Shown here piece by piece: positions 9,278 through 19,450 of a DNA stretch of 64,000 nucleotides. This stretch comes from CAG-791 sp963658405. GTDB lineage: Bacteria > Bacillota > Clostridia > Lachnospirales > Lachnospiraceae. Under the pieces are notes generated by a model. It worked only from the letters and a program-made list of their open reading frames with translations. It did not search any database and was not told the origin of the DNA. Location: positions 1 to 64,000 of the forward strand of contig CAVKQI010000003.1 of NCBI GenBank assembly GCA_963658405.1, written 5' to 3'. A program made the translations under genes and the position numbers. Position 1 is the stretch's first letter. Each line of letters starts with the position of its first letter.

Positions 9278-11914
9278 CTAATCCACCACTTCCGGTGTCT
9301 TTACCACATAGGCGCCCAGTGCGCCCTCCTGTACGTCGATCTGAATGGTGTCTCCCTGATCGACTTCATCAGAAAGGATCAGCTTAGCGGACAGGGTCTC
9401 CACATACTTCTGGATATATCTCTTTAACGGTCTTGCGCCGTAGGAAGGATCGTATGCAGCATCGGCCACAAACTTCTTGGCCTCCTCGGTCAGCTCAATA
9501 CGGATCTCTCTGTCTGCCATACGCTTATTCAGGTCGGCAATGATCAGGTCGATGATGTCGGTGATATTGCTCTTGGTCAGTGGCTTAAAGAGGATCGTCT
9601 CATCCAGCCGGTTTAAGAACTCCGGACGGAAGTGGGCATGGAGCTGATCCATGACTTTCTGCCGGGCCGCAGCGGAAATATTCTCTCCGTCCGCATTCCC
9701 GCCGGCCTCTCCGCCGGCTTCCAGGTCGTCCAGGATATCCTGGGCACCGATATTGGAAGTCATGATCAGGATCGTATTCTTAAAGTCCACGGTCCTGCCC
9801 TGGGAATCCGTCACACGGCCGTCATCCAGCACCTGCAGCAGCACATTGAATACATCCGGGTGTGCCTTTTCTATCTCATCGAAAAGCACCACGCTGTAGG
9901 GTCTGCGGCGAACTGCCTCTGTCAGCTGACCGCCTTCCTCGTAGCCCACATATCCCGGAGGCGCTCCGATCAGACGGGATACGGAATATTTCTCCATATA
10001 CTCACTCATATCAATACGGACCATATTCTTTTCATCGTCAAAGAGGGCTGCCGCCAGGGCCTTGGCCAGCTCTGTCTTACCTACGCCGGTGGGGCCAAGG
10101 AACAGGAAGGAACCGATGGGCTTGGTGGGGTCCTTGATGCCGGCCTTGCTGCGCATGATGGCCTCGGAGACCTTTTCCACTGCCTCATCCTGACCGATCA
10201 CACGCTTATGCAGCTCATCTGCCAGATGCAGGGTCTTGCTGCGCTCGCTCTCCGTCAGCTTGCTGATCGGAATGCCGGTCCATCTGGAAATGATCCTGGC
10301 GATCTCATCCTCCGTCACACGCTCGTGCACCAGGGATAAGTCCTCATCCTTTGCCTTGTTTTCCGCTTCCTCCAGTTCTTTCTTCAGGGAAGGAAGTTTG
10401 CCGTAGGTCAGCTCGGCCGCCTTGTTCAGATCACCCTGCTGCTGTGCCTGCTGGATCTCTCCGTTGACAGCTTCGATCTGCTCACGCAGCTTGGAGAGCT
10501 TATCTACGCTTGCCTTCTCGTTCTCCCACTGTGCCTTTTTGACGGCAAAGTCATCCTGCAGCTCTGCCAGCTCCTTCTGCAGATCCGCCAGACGCTCCTT
10601 GCTCAGATTGTCGTCTTCCTTCTTAAGGGCAGCTTCCTCGATCTGCATCTGCAGGATCTTGCGCTGCTGCTCATCCAGCTCCGTGGGCATGGAATCCAGC
10701 TCCGTCTTGATCAGGGCGCAGGCCTCATCCACCAGGTCGATGGCCTTATCCGGCAGGAAACGATCCGTGATATAACGATCCGAAAGAACGGCTGCGCTGA
10801 CCAGAGCATTGTCCATGATCTTGACGCCGTGATAAACCTCGTAGCGGTCCTTCAGGCCACGGAGAATGGAAATAGTATCCTCCACAGAAGGCTCTTCCAC
10901 CATGACCGGCTGGAAACGACGTTCCAGAGCCGCATCCTTTTCAATATACTGACGATATTCATTTAAGGTAGTGGCGCCGATGCAGTGCAGCTCGCCTCTG
11001 GCCAGCATGGGCTTTAACATATTGCCCGCATCCAGAGCGCCGTCTGTCTTGCCCGCACCCACGATGGTATGAAGCTCATCGATGAACAGGATGATCTCGC
11101 CGTCGCTGTTCTTTACATCCTCCAGCACGGCCTTCAGACGTTCCTCGAATTCACCTCTGTACTTGGCGCCGGCTACCAGGGAACCCATATTCAGGGAAAA
11201 GATCTTCTTATTCTTCAGTCCCTGGGGCACATCGCCCCTGACGATACGCTGCGCCAGCCCCTCTACCACGGCGGTCTTCCCTACGCCGGGCTCACCGATC
11301 AGCACCGGGTTGTTCTTGGATTTACGGGAAAGGATACGGATCACATTGCGGATCTCCGCATCTCTGCCGATCACCGGATCCAGCTTCTGCTCTCTGGCCT
11401 TTTCCACCAGCTCCTCGCCGTATTTGGCCAGGGTGTCATAGGTAGCCTCCGGATTGTCGCTGGTCACTCTCTGATTGCCCCGCACACTCTGCAGTGCCTG
11501 CAGGAACTTATCTCTCGTAATGCCGTAAGCGGAAAAGAGCTTTTTCACCTGACCGTCTGCATGCTTTAAAAGAGAAAGGAACAGATGCTCTACGGAGACA
11601 TACTCATCTCCGAGGCTCTTTGCCTCATCCTCTGCATCCAGCAGGACCTTGTTAAGGCCGGTGCTCACATAGACCTGGGCAGAAGAGCCCTGCACCTTGG
11701 TCAGGGATGCCACTGCCTCCTGTGCCTGCTGCTGAAACTCTGTCGGGTCTATGCCCATCTTTTCCACCAGCTTTAAAATCAGGCTGTCCTCAATAGTCAG
11801 CAGACTGTAGAGCAGATGCGCCTGCTCGATCTGCTGGTTGCTGTAATCATAAGCCAGCTTTTCGCACTGGTTTACCGCTTCCACAGATTTCTGTGTGAAT
11901 TTCTGAATATTCAT
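9278..11914 (-). CDS. clpB: ATP-dependent disaggregase ClpB
   Basis: Hexameric AAA+ chaperone that pulls proteins out of aggregates, normally with DnaK. The 878-residue chain has the expected order: N domain (MNIQKFTQKS...), first AAA module with Walker A GEPGVGKT, the long coiled-coil M domain (about residues 400-525), and second AAA module with Walker A GPTGVGKT and a C-terminal small domain. Start is ATG at 11914 with AGGAGG seven bases upstream. No CIRCE inverted repeat is visible in its promoter region, so HrcA control is not supported. It stands alone, with terminators on both sides. Confidence 0.97.
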   Translation of the reverse strand: MNIQKFTQKSVEAVNQCEKLAYDYSNQQIEQAHLLYSLLTIEDSLILKLVEKMGIDPTEFQQQAQEAVASLTKVQGSSAQVYVSTGLNKVLLDAEDEAKSLGDEYVSVEHLFLSLLKHADGQVKKLFSAYGITRDKFLQALQSVRGNQRVTSDNPEATYDTLAKYGEELVEKAREQKLDPVIGRDAEIRNVIRILSRKSKNNPVLIGEPGVGKTAVVEGLAQRIVRGDVPQGLKNKKIFSLNMGSLVAGAKYRGEFEERLKAVLEDVKNSDGEIILFIDELHTIVGAGKTDGALDAGNMLKPMLARGELHCIGATTLNEYRQYIEKDAALERRFQPVMVEEPSVEDTISILRGLKDRYEVYHGVKIMDNALVSAAVLSDRYITDRFLPDKAIDLVDEACALIKTELDSMPTELDEQQRKILQMQIEEAALKKEDDNLSKERLADLQKELAELQDDFAVKKAQWENEKASVDKLSKLREQIEAVNGEIQQAQQQGDLNKAAELTYGKLPSLKKELEEAENKAKDEDLSLVHERVTEDEIARIISRWTGIPISKLTESERSKTLHLADELHKRVIGQDEAVEKVSEAIMRSKAGIKDPTKPIGSFLFLGPTGVGKTELAKALAAALFDDEKNMVRIDMSEYMEKYSVSRLIGAPPGYVGYEEGGQLTEAVRRRPYSVVLFDEIEKAHPDVFNVLLQVLDDGRVTDSQGRTVDFKNTILIMTSNIGAQDILDDLEAGGEAGGNADGENISAAARQKVMDQLHAHFRPEFLNRLDETILFKPLTKSNITDIIDLIIADLNKRMADREIRIELTEEAKKFVADAAYDPSYGARPLKRYIQKYVETLSAKLILSDEVDQGDTIQIDVQEGALGAYVVKTPEVVD

Positions 11915-12134
11915 AAACTTGCCTCCTCTCCCGATGTGCTCTGCCAACGCAGATGCCCGTCGACTGTCCGATGCAGACTGCCCCGCTGCGCACTGCGCAC
12001 CACTCGCCGCTGCCCGCTGCAGGATTCGTTTTTCTATCCTGTGCCGCCTCTGCGGCTCGTGGTGCCCGCTGCCTGGTGGCTTTCTTTCGTCTGCATTTTC
12101 TCAGGTAAGAACTTTTCTTCCTTGTTCTATTGGA

Positions 12135-12162
12135 ACTATAACACATACACCAAAAAAAGCAA
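12135..12162 (-). promoter_or_regulatory. Probable clpB promoter
   Basis: TTGCTT (12157-12162) and TATAGT (12135-12140) with a 16-base spacer on the minus strand, about 220 bases before the start codon. The remainder of 11915-12205 holds no other recognisable feature. Confidence 0.6.
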
Positions 12163-12208
12163 CACCAATTTCTAAAAAAAACATAAAACTTTTAGAAATA
12201 CCGGCAGC

Positions 12209-12258
12209 AAAAAAGGAGACATCCCGTGCAGAATTACCTGCAGGATGTCTCTCTTTTT
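12209..12258 (-). terminator. Terminator of the sortase gene
   Basis: Stem gagacatcc against ggatgtctc with a loop of about 18 bases and T runs on both sides, directly after the sortase stop codon. Confidence 0.9.
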
Positions 12259-12260
12259 TC

Positions 12261-13106
12261 CTATAATGAATACTCGCCGCAGCTGACGCTGTGCACCAGA
12301 AAGCGCTGCGTTCCGCCCGCCGGGCCGCTGCAGGTGGAAAGGGTCAGAAGTGCCGGCCTTGGGCCGGTCAGCGCTGCGGTTAAATCTGTGCTTAAATATT
12401 TGCTTAAATCTGTGCCGCTTCCGGAAGCATACAGGGATCTCTCCTTCGCCTTCCGGACATAGGCATCATAGTCTGCCTCATCCGCAATGCCCTGATAGGC
12501 ATCGCTGTCTGCCTCTGTCACGTAATAGGAAAAGATCTCATATTTGCGGACCGTCTTCTCCGAATAGAAATAGAGATAAGGATCCTCCCTGCACAGGTTT
12601 TCCTCCTGGTACAGGCGCTTTAAGCTGCCGAACATGGTGCCGTTCTTCATATTGTGGCCGAAGAGAAAAGTATTGGCATCCGATAGGTCCGGACTGGTGG
12701 CTGTATCCATAAAGATGCAGCCGCTTCCGTTTTCCGTGCCGTAAAAGGTCTTCTTCAGGTATTCCGTATCGGTTTTCCCCTGCACCACCGGATAGCAAAG
12801 ATCCAGGGAGGGAATGTAGAGGATGCCCACCAGATCCGGATTGATCCGGCGTATTGCGGCAAAGTCGATGTCCAGGTCAGGATAGGCCACCTTATCTGCA
12901 GCCGTATGGCTCTCGGACTCTTCTTTCTGCGTTTCTTCTTCCTTTATATACGAAGCCTGCAGCCCGGCATATTCCTCCCGGGCCTGCCGATAAGATAAAA
13001 GATCTCCCAGGATACGGCCGCCGGCCACACCGGCTGCCGTCAGACCTGCTGCGATACAGACCGCAAGGAAACACACCGATATATGATCCGAAAGCCTTTT
13101 TCCCAT
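12261..13106 (-). CDS. srtB: Class B sortase
   Basis: Membrane-anchored transpeptidase that attaches surface proteins to peptidoglycan or polymerises pilins. An N-terminal membrane segment (ISVCFLAVCIAAGLTAAGVA) is followed by an extracytoplasmic linker and the sortase barrel. The catalytic His is in LFGHNMKNGTMFG, the Cys in LTLSTC and the Arg in QRFLVH, the class B arrangement. The start used is ATG at 13106, preceded by AGGAG; an upstream GTG seven codons earlier overlaps that site. No sortase substrate (no LPxTG-like or NPxTN-like protein) is in the window, so its targets lie elsewhere. Confidence 0.92.
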   Translation of the reverse strand: MGKRLSDHISVCFLAVCIAAGLTAAGVAGGRILGDLLSYRQAREEYAGLQASYIKEEETQKEESESHTAADKVAYPDLDIDFAAIRRINPDLVGILYIPSLDLCYPVVQGKTDTEYLKKTFYGTENGSGCIFMDTATSPDLSDANTFLFGHNMKNGTMFGSLKRLYQEENLCREDPYLYFYSEKTVRKYEIFSYYVTEADSDAYQGIADEADYDAYVRKAKERSLYASGSGTDLSKYLSTDLTAALTGPRPALLTLSTCSGPAGGTQRFLVHSVSCGEYSL

Positions 13107-13158
13107 AGGCAGCTCCTGTCCTTTCACTCCTGCACTGCTTTCTTTTGCAAATGCCGCC

Positions 13159-14652
13159 CTACTGCACCATGATATTGGAATAACCCATCAGGCTCTTGTC
13201 CACTGCTCTGGCAGCCTCCAGGCCTTCCCGGATAGCCCATACCACCAGGGACTGTCCTCTGTGCATATCGCCTGCCACGAAGACTCTCTCTGCGCTGGTC
13301 TGGTACTGTCCTGCTTCGGTATTTACATTGGTGCGGGCATTCAATGCCACGCCAAAGCTGTCCGCCACATATTTCTCGGTGCCAAGGAAGCCCGCTGCGA
13401 TCAGCAGCAGCTCACAGGGCAGTACCTGCTCACTTCCCTCTATGGGAGAAGAGACCAGTCTGCCGGTCTTGGGGTCCTTTTTCCATGCCAGCTTTACGAT
13501 GGTCACGCTCTTTAAACTGCCGTTTTTATCCTTGGTGAATTCCTTGACCGTGGACTCATAGATCCGGGGATCATGGCCGAAAACGGCGATGGCCTCTTCC
13601 TGGCCGTAGTCGGTCTTGCAGATCCTGGGCCACTCCGGCCAGGAATTATTCTCTGCTCTCTCATCCGGTGCCTTGGGCATCATCTCGATCTGGGTCACTG
13701 ACTTGCAGCCGTGACGGATCGCCGTGCCCACGCAGTCGTTGCCGGTATCGCCGCCGCCGATGATCACTACATTTTTATCCTTAGCGCTGACATAGCTGTT
13801 ATCCTGCAGACCGGAGTCCAGAAGGCTCTTGGTATTTCTGCCCAGGAAATCCACGGCAAAGTAAATGCCCTTGGCATCCCTTCCCGGTGCCTGAATATCC
13901 CGGGGATTTTTGGCACCACAGGCCAGGAGCACACGGTCGTACTTTTTCAGAAGCTCCTCTGCCTTGATGTCCTTGCCGATATCCGCATTGGTGACAAACT
14001 CCACGCCCTCTTCTTCCATGATGCGCATCTTCCGGTCCACGATAGCTTTATCCAGCTTCATATTCGGAATGCCGTACATCAAAAGGCCGCCGATCCTGTC
14101 ATCTCTCTCATAGACGGTCACCTGATGGCCCCGCTTATTGAGCTTGTCCGCCGCAGCCAGGCCCGCCGGGCCGCTTCCCACGATGGCCACCCGCTTGCCG
14201 GTCCTCGTTCTGGGAGGATTGGCCTTCGCATAGCCATCCTGATAGGCACGCTCGATGATGGCATACTCATTTTCCCTGGTGGTCACGGCCTCGCCGTGGA
14301 GACTGCAGGTGCAGGCTGCCTCGCACAGAGCCGGACATACCCGGGAGGTAAATTCCGGAAATACGTTGGTCTTTGTCAGGCGCTCATAGGCCTGCTTCCA
14401 GTTGCCGGTATAGACCATGTCATTCCACTCCGGGATCAGATTGTGCAGCGGGCAGCCGCTGGTCATGCCGTTTAAGGTCATGCCGGACTGGCAGAAAGGC
14501 ACACCGCAGTTCATGCAGCGGGCGCCCTGCCGGCGCTGTTCCTCCTCGGAGAGGTGACGGTGAAATTCATTAAAGTTCTTGATTCTGTCCTTGGGAGCGA
14601 TATCTGCCGATACCTCCCGCTGATATTCCATAAATCCTGTAGGCTTTCCCAT
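13159..14652 (-). CDS. gltD: Glutamate synthase (NADPH) small subunit
   Basis: Beta subunit of glutamate synthase; it takes electrons from NADPH through FAD and passes them to the large subunit, which makes two glutamates from glutamine and 2-oxoglutarate. The N-terminal cysteines (CMNCGVPFCQSG and CPALCEAACTCS) bind the [4Fe-4S] clusters. FAD- and NADPH-binding glycine motifs are VAIVGSGPAGLAAADKL and VVIIGGGDTGNDC. The 497-residue length is normal. It follows gltB with an 80-base gap that holds a hairpin element ending just before the TAGGAGGAC ribosome binding site. Confidence 0.97.
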   Translation of the reverse strand: MGKPTGFMEYQREVSADIAPKDRIKNFNEFHRHLSEEEQRRQGARCMNCGVPFCQSGMTLNGMTSGCPLHNLIPEWNDMVYTGNWKQAYERLTKTNVFPEFTSRVCPALCEAACTCSLHGEAVTTRENEYAIIERAYQDGYAKANPPRTRTGKRVAIVGSGPAGLAAADKLNKRGHQVTVYERDDRIGGLLMYGIPNMKLDKAIVDRKMRIMEEEGVEFVTNADIGKDIKAEELLKKYDRVLLACGAKNPRDIQAPGRDAKGIYFAVDFLGRNTKSLLDSGLQDNSYVSAKDKNVVIIGGGDTGNDCVGTAIRHGCKSVTQIEMMPKAPDERAENNSWPEWPRICKTDYGQEEAIAVFGHDPRIYESTVKEFTKDKNGSLKSVTIVKLAWKKDPKTGRLVSSPIEGSEQVLPCELLLIAAGFLGTEKYVADSFGVALNARTNVNTEAGQYQTSAERVFVAGDMHRGQSLVVWAIREGLEAARAVDKSLMGYSNIMVQ

Positions 14653-14668
14653 TACAATGTCCTCCTAT

Positions 14669-14733
14669 GCCGCTGCATTGCAGCGGCAGCGCGAAGGGAA
14701 TTTCGCGTAGGCGAATTCCCTGATGCGATCCTC
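14669..14733. repeat. Mosaic hairpin element (modules A-B)
   Basis: Lies between the gltB stop and the gltD ribosome binding site. Module A is gccgctgc-att-gcagcggc; module B is ggaatttcgcgtaggcgaattcc. Short member of the family seen at many operon junctions of this window. Confidence 0.9.
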
Positions 14734-17700
14734 TTAATCTAACTTGCCGCTCTTGACTGCGTAGAATGCTTCGATCTGTGCCTGCTCCGCAGACAGACCC
14801 TTCTCTTCCATTTCCACGATGGCAGAGAGCATCTTTTCATAGTCATGGGGAATGATCTTCTTAAATTTAGGCAGGTAGTCCTTGAAGTTGTCCAGGATCT
14901 CCTTGCCCTTTACAGAACCGGTGAGGGAGACATGCTCCTTGATGATCTCCTTCAGTTCCAGGACATCGTACTTGTTGGTCAGCTCATAGGAGGAAACCAT
15001 TTCCTTATTAAGACGCAGGTAAAGGTCATTTTCCTCATCCAGCACATAGGCGATGCCGCCGCTCATGCCTGCAGCAAAGTTCTTGCCGGTGCGTCCTAAG
15101 ATGACCGCACGTCCACCGGTCATGTACTCACAGCCGTGGTCTCCCACGCCTTCCACTACGGCAATGGCGCCGGAATTTCGCACGCAGAAACGCTCGCCGG
15201 CCACGCCGTTGATAAAGGCCTTGCCGCTGGTGGCGCCGTACAGTGCCACGTTTCCTACGATGATATTTTCATCCTGCTTAAAGGAAGCGCTCTTCGGAGG
15301 ATACAGGATCAGCTTGCCGCCGGAAAGTCCCTTGCCGAAGTAGTCGTTGGAATCACCCACCAGCTCCAGAGTCAGACCGCTGGGAATAAAGGCGCCAAAG
15401 CTCTGTCCGCCTGCACCGGTGCAGTGGATCCGGTAGGTATCCTCTGCCACATGCTCGCCTAATTTTCTGGTGATCTCGGAGCCCAGGATCGTACCGAAGG
15501 CACGGTCGGTATTCTTGACTTCTACTTCCATGCTCATGGGCTTGCCTGCTGCAATGGACTTGCCCATCTGCTTAAGCAATACGCTCTCATCCAGGGTCTT
15601 TTCCAGATGGAAGTCATACTTCTGCTTCGGATCGTAGATGACCGCTACATCCTTTCTGCCCGCATAGGGGTTATCCAGGATATTGCCCAGGCTGATCTGC
15701 TTCTGGGCAGGGGTCAGATCCTCTCTTACCTTTAAGAGGTCACTGCGGCCCACCAGCTCATCCACGGTGCGGACGCCCAGTTTTGCCATATATTCCCGGA
15801 GCTCCTGCGCGATAAAGCGCATGAAGTTCACTACGTATTCCGGCTTGCCGGAGAAGTTCTTTCGCAGTTCCGGATTCTGGGTAGCCACGCCCACCGGGCA
15901 GGTATCCAGGTTGCAGACACGCATCATCACGCAGCCCATGGTCACCAGCGGTGCCGTAGCAAAGCCGAATTCCTCGGCGCCCAGCATAGCCGCAATGGCC
16001 ACGTCACGGCCGCTCATGAGCTTACCGTCTGTCTCGATGCGGACCTTATTGCGCAGGCCGTTCATGATCAGGGTCTGGTGGGTCTCCGCAAGACCCAGCT
16101 CCCAGGGAAGTCCCGCATTGTGAATGGAGTTGCGCGGTGCTGCGCCGGTACCGCCGTCATAGCCGGAGATCAGGATGACCTGAGCGCCGGCCTTGGCTAC
16201 GCCGGCTGCTACGGTACCTACGCCGGCCTCGGAAACCAGCTTTACAGAGATCCTCGCCTCTGTATTGGAGCTCTTTAAGTCATAGATCAGCTCTGCCAGA
16301 TCCTCGATGGAATAGATATCGTGATGCGGCGGCGGAGAGATCAGGGCCACACCGGGTGTGGAATGTCTGGTCTTCGCGATCCAGGGATAGACCTTGCCTG
16401 CGGGCAGATGACCGCCCTCGCCGGGCTTTGCGCCCTGGGCCATCTTGATCTGGATCTCCTCGGCACTCACCAGGTAGCGGCTGGTGACACCAAAACGGCC
16501 GGATGCCACCTGCTTGATGGCAGAGCACCGGTTCTTTCCGTCCTTGCCTATGGTCAGGCGCTCTTCTTCCTCACCGCCCTCACCGGTATTGGACTTGCCG
16601 TGGATCATGTTCATAGCGATGGCGAGGGTCTCATGGGCTTCCTTGGAAATAGAGCCGTAGCTCATGGCGCCGGTCTTAAAGCGGGTCACGATGGAATCTA
16701 CACTCTCCACCTCGTCGATGGAAATGCCCTTTGCCGGGAAATTAAACTCCATCAGGCCGCGGAGGTTGCGGATGGAATCCTCTCTGTTTACCAGAGCGGT
16801 GTACTGCTTGAACAGGTCATAGCTGCCGGTTCTGGTAGAAGTCTGCAGCAGATGGATGGTAGCAGGGTTGTACATATGCTCCTCGGCACCGCTGCGCATC
16901 TTATGATCGCCGATGCTGTTGAGGTTTAAGTCTACGGACAGTCCCAGCGGATCAAAGGCCTGGCTGTGACGATTCTCCAGCTCCTTCTCGATATCCTTCA
17001 GTGTGATGCCGCCCACACGGCAGACAGTATTGGTGAAATACTTATCGATGACGCTCTTATCCAGACCGATGGCCTCAAAGATCTGAGAACCCTGGTAGGA
17101 ACGGATGGTGGAAATACCCATCTTGGAAGCGATCTTGACGATGCCGTGGAGGATGGCATTGTTGTAGTCATCCACAGCGGCATAGTAATCCTTGTCCAGC
17201 ATGTGGTCCTCGATGGCCTCGCGGATGGTCTCCTGGGCCAGGTAAGGATTGATAGCGCAGGCACCATAGCCCAGCAGGGTGGCAAAATGATGCACGGAAC
17301 GGGGCTCTGCGGATTCCAGGATCAGTGCCACGTTGGTGCGCTTCTTGGTATTGACCAGGTGCTGGTTTAAGGCAGATACCGCCAAAAGGGACGGGATCGC
17401 CACGTGGTTTTCATCCACTCCTCTGTCGGAGAGGATCATGATGTTGACGCCGTCTCTGTAGGCTCTGTCCACTTCCACGAAGAGATGGTCGATGGCCTTC
17501 TCCAGGCTGGTATGGGTGTAGTAGGTGATCGGGATCACCTCTACCTTGAAGCCTTCCTTCTTCATGTTCTTGATCTTTAACAGATCGGTATTGGTGAGAA
17601 TGGGATTGTGCACTTCCAGCACATTACAGTTCTTGGGATTCTCCTCCAGGAGATTGCCCTCAGAGCCGATATAGACGGTGGTGGAAGTGACGATCTCCTC

Positions 17701-19293
17701 ACGGATGGCATCGATGGGCGGGTTCGTCACCTGTGCAAACAGCTGCTTGAAATAATGAAACAGCGGGTGATACGCAGGGCTCAATACCGGCAAAGGGGTA
17801 TCCACACCCATGGAGGCGATGGCCTCTGAGCCGTTGACAGCCATAGGCAGAATGCCGTCCTTGAATTCCTCATAGGTATAGCCGAAGGCCTTCTGCAGGC
17901 GATGACATTCCTCGTGGGTAAAGGAAGGAATGCGGCAGTTGGGGATCCGCAGGTCCTTCAGCAGCACCAGGTTATTATCCAGCCACTCGCCGTAAGGCTG
18001 ACGCTTTGCATATTTTTCCTTGATCTCATTGTCGTCGATGATGCGGCCTGCCGCGGTATCCACCAGCAGCATCTTGCCGGGACGCAGGCGATCCTTCAGG
18101 ACCACGGAGGAATCCTCCAGATCCAGCACGCCCACCTCGGAGGAAAGGATCAGCTGTCCCTCCTCGGTGATCACGTAGCGGGAAGGGCGAAGACCATTGC
18201 GGTCCAGCACGGCGCCCACGATATCACCGTCGGTAAAGAGAATGGAGGCCGGGCCGTCCCAGGGCTCCATCATGGTCGCATAGTACTGATAGAAATCCTT
18301 CTTTGTCTGGCTCATGGCCTTATTGTTGGACCAGGGCTCCGGGATGGTGACCATCACAGCCAGAGGCAGATCCATGCCGCTCATGGTCAAAAATTCCAGG
18401 GTATTGTCCAGCATGGCAGAGTCAGAACCGTTGGTATTGACGACCGGCAGGATCTTTGGCAGCTGGTCATGGAGCTGCTCGGAATCGGTATTCTCTTCTC
18501 TGGCCAGCATCTTATCGATATTGCCGCGGATGGTATTGATCTCACCGTTGTGCACGATAAAGCGGTACGGATGTGCCCGCTCCCAGCTGGGGAAGGTATT
18601 GGTGGAGAAACGGGAGTGCACGATGGCAATGGCTGACTCATAATCCTTATCCTGCAGATCCAGGAAAAAGGTGCGCAGCTGATTGACCAGGAACATGCCC
18701 TTGTAGATAATGGTGCGGCTGGAAAGGGACACCACGTAGGTATTATCATTGGACTGTTCGAAGACCCGGCGTACTACATAGAGCATGCGATCAAAAGGCA
18801 GACCCTTTTCCACCTTCTCCGGCTTCTTCACAAAGCCCTGCATGATACAGGGCATACATTCCTTGGCCTTATTGCCCAGTACGTCCGGGGCATTGGAGAC
18901 CTCACGCCAGCCAAGGAAGGTAAGACCCTCTTTTTCGCAGATGATCTCAAACATCTTCTTGGCCTGGTTACGGGGCAGCTCCTCCTGGGGGAAGAAGAAC
19001 ATGCCGACGCCGTACTCTCTCTCTCCGCCCAGATCAATGCCCTGCTTTTTCATGACCTTTGTCAGGAATTTATGGGGCACCTGGGTCATGATGCCGACAC
19101 CGTCACCGGTCTTGCCCTCTGCATCCTTGCCGGCGCGGTGATCCAGATTTTCCACGATCTTCAGCGCATTTTCCACATTGCGGTGACTCTTGCGGCCGTG
19201 GATATCCACACAGGCACCGATACCGCAGGCATCGTGCTCGAATGAGGGATCATAAAGGGGCGGCTGCCCGAGGGATTTCTTTACATCAAACAT
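14734..19293 (-). CDS. gltB: Glutamate synthase large subunit
   Basis: Alpha subunit of glutamate synthase, 1519 residues. The N-terminal class II glutaminase domain should begin, after removal of a 22-residue propeptide, at Cys23 (HDACGIG). Central and FMN-binding synthase domains follow, with the [3Fe-4S] cysteines in CNLDTCPVGVATQ. The C-terminal beta-helix (GXXG-rich) domain has its usual repeats such as GVGDHGCEYMTGG. Ammonia released from glutamine travels to the FMN site and is added to 2-oxoglutarate. A promoter and a terminator-like leader hairpin lie between 19337 and 19416. It is first gene of a gltB-gltD operon. Confidence 0.98.
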   Translation of the reverse strand: MFDVKKSLGQPPLYDPSFEHDACGIGACVDIHGRKSHRNVENALKIVENLDHRAGKDAEGKTGDGVGIMTQVPHKFLTKVMKKQGIDLGGEREYGVGMFFFPQEELPRNQAKKMFEIICEKEGLTFLGWREVSNAPDVLGNKAKECMPCIMQGFVKKPEKVEKGLPFDRMLYVVRRVFEQSNDNTYVVSLSSRTIIYKGMFLVNQLRTFFLDLQDKDYESAIAIVHSRFSTNTFPSWERAHPYRFIVHNGEINTIRGNIDKMLAREENTDSEQLHDQLPKILPVVNTNGSDSAMLDNTLEFLTMSGMDLPLAVMVTIPEPWSNNKAMSQTKKDFYQYYATMMEPWDGPASILFTDGDIVGAVLDRNGLRPSRYVITEEGQLILSSEVGVLDLEDSSVVLKDRLRPGKMLLVDTAAGRIIDDNEIKEKYAKRQPYGEWLDNNLVLLKDLRIPNCRIPSFTHEECHRLQKAFGYTYEEFKDGILPMAVNGSEAIASMGVDTPLPVLSPAYHPLFHYFKQLFAQVTNPPIDAIREEIVTSTTVYIGSEGNLLEENPKNCNVLEVHNPILTNTDLLKIKNMKKEGFKVEVIPITYYTHTSLEKAIDHLFVEVDRAYRDGVNIMILSDRGVDENHVAIPSLLAVSALNQHLVNTKKRTNVALILESAEPRSVHHFATLLGYGACAINPYLAQETIREAIEDHMLDKDYYAAVDDYNNAILHGIVKIASKMGISTIRSYQGSQIFEAIGLDKSVIDKYFTNTVCRVGGITLKDIEKELENRHSQAFDPLGLSVDLNLNSIGDHKMRSGAEEHMYNPATIHLLQTSTRTGSYDLFKQYTALVNREDSIRNLRGLMEFNFPAKGISIDEVESVDSIVTRFKTGAMSYGSISKEAHETLAIAMNMIHGKSNTGEGGEEEERLTIGKDGKNRCSAIKQVASGRFGVTSRYLVSAEEIQIKMAQGAKPGEGGHLPAGKVYPWIAKTRHSTPGVALISPPPHHDIYSIEDLAELIYDLKSSNTEARISVKLVSEAGVGTVAAGVAKAGAQVILISGYDGGTGAAPRNSIHNAGLPWELGLAETHQTLIMNGLRNKVRIETDGKLMSGRDVAIAAMLGAEEFGFATAPLVTMGCVMMRVCNLDTCPVGVATQNPELRKNFSGKPEYVVNFMRFIAQELREYMAKLGVRTVDELVGRSDLLKVREDLTPAQKQISLGNILDNPYAGRKDVAVIYDPKQKYDFHLEKTLDESVLLKQMGKSIAAGKPMSMEVEVKNTDRAFGTILGSEITRKLGEHVAEDTYRIHCTGAGGQSFGAFIPSGLTLELVGDSNDYFGKGLSGGKLILYPPKSASFKQDENIIVGNVALYGATSGKAFINGVAGERFCVRNSGAIAVVEGVGDHGCEYMTGGRAVILGRTGKNFAAGMSGGIAYVLDEENDLYLRLNKEMVSSYELTNKYDVLELKEIIKEHVSLTGSVKGKEILDNFKDYLPKFKKIIPHDYEKMLSAIVEMEEKGLSAEQAQIEAFYAVKSGKLD

Positions 19294-19336
19294 AGCTTTC
19301 TCCTTCTCCTGTTCTGATGAAACTACGGGAATAAAA

Positions 19337-19377
19337 AAGAGCGCAATAGGGCCTTTTCTGCGCCCCTTTGCGCTCTT
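19337..19377 (-). terminator. Leader terminator with alternative hairpin before gltB
   Basis: On the minus strand aagagcgcaa pairs with ttgcgctctt followed by a T run: a 10-bp stem with an inner helix. The 5' arm can instead form GCGC-AAAGGG-GCGC (19360-19373), a six-base loop with A at 1 and G at 4. The hairpin begins a few bases after the predicted transcription start, so it may act as an attenuator; it could also end transcripts from the CPBP gene upstream. Confidence 0.7.
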
Positions 19378-19387
19378 CTTATTCTCG

Positions 19388-19416
19388 AATATAAACCTTC
19401 TCTACATAATTGTAAA
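19388..19416 (-). promoter_or_regulatory. gltB promoter
   Basis: TTTACA (19411-19416) and TATATT (19388-19393) with a 17-base spacer on the minus strand. The predicted start of transcription is near 19381, immediately before the leader hairpin. Confidence 0.7.
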
Positions 19417-19450
19417 GAAAAACACTTTGTAAAGTTTTCAGATTATTTGC

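Noticed and set aside
11915..12205. CIRCE or CtsR heat-shock site before clpB
   Set aside because: No TTAGCACTC-N9-GAGTGCTAA or GGTCAAA-type repeats were found.
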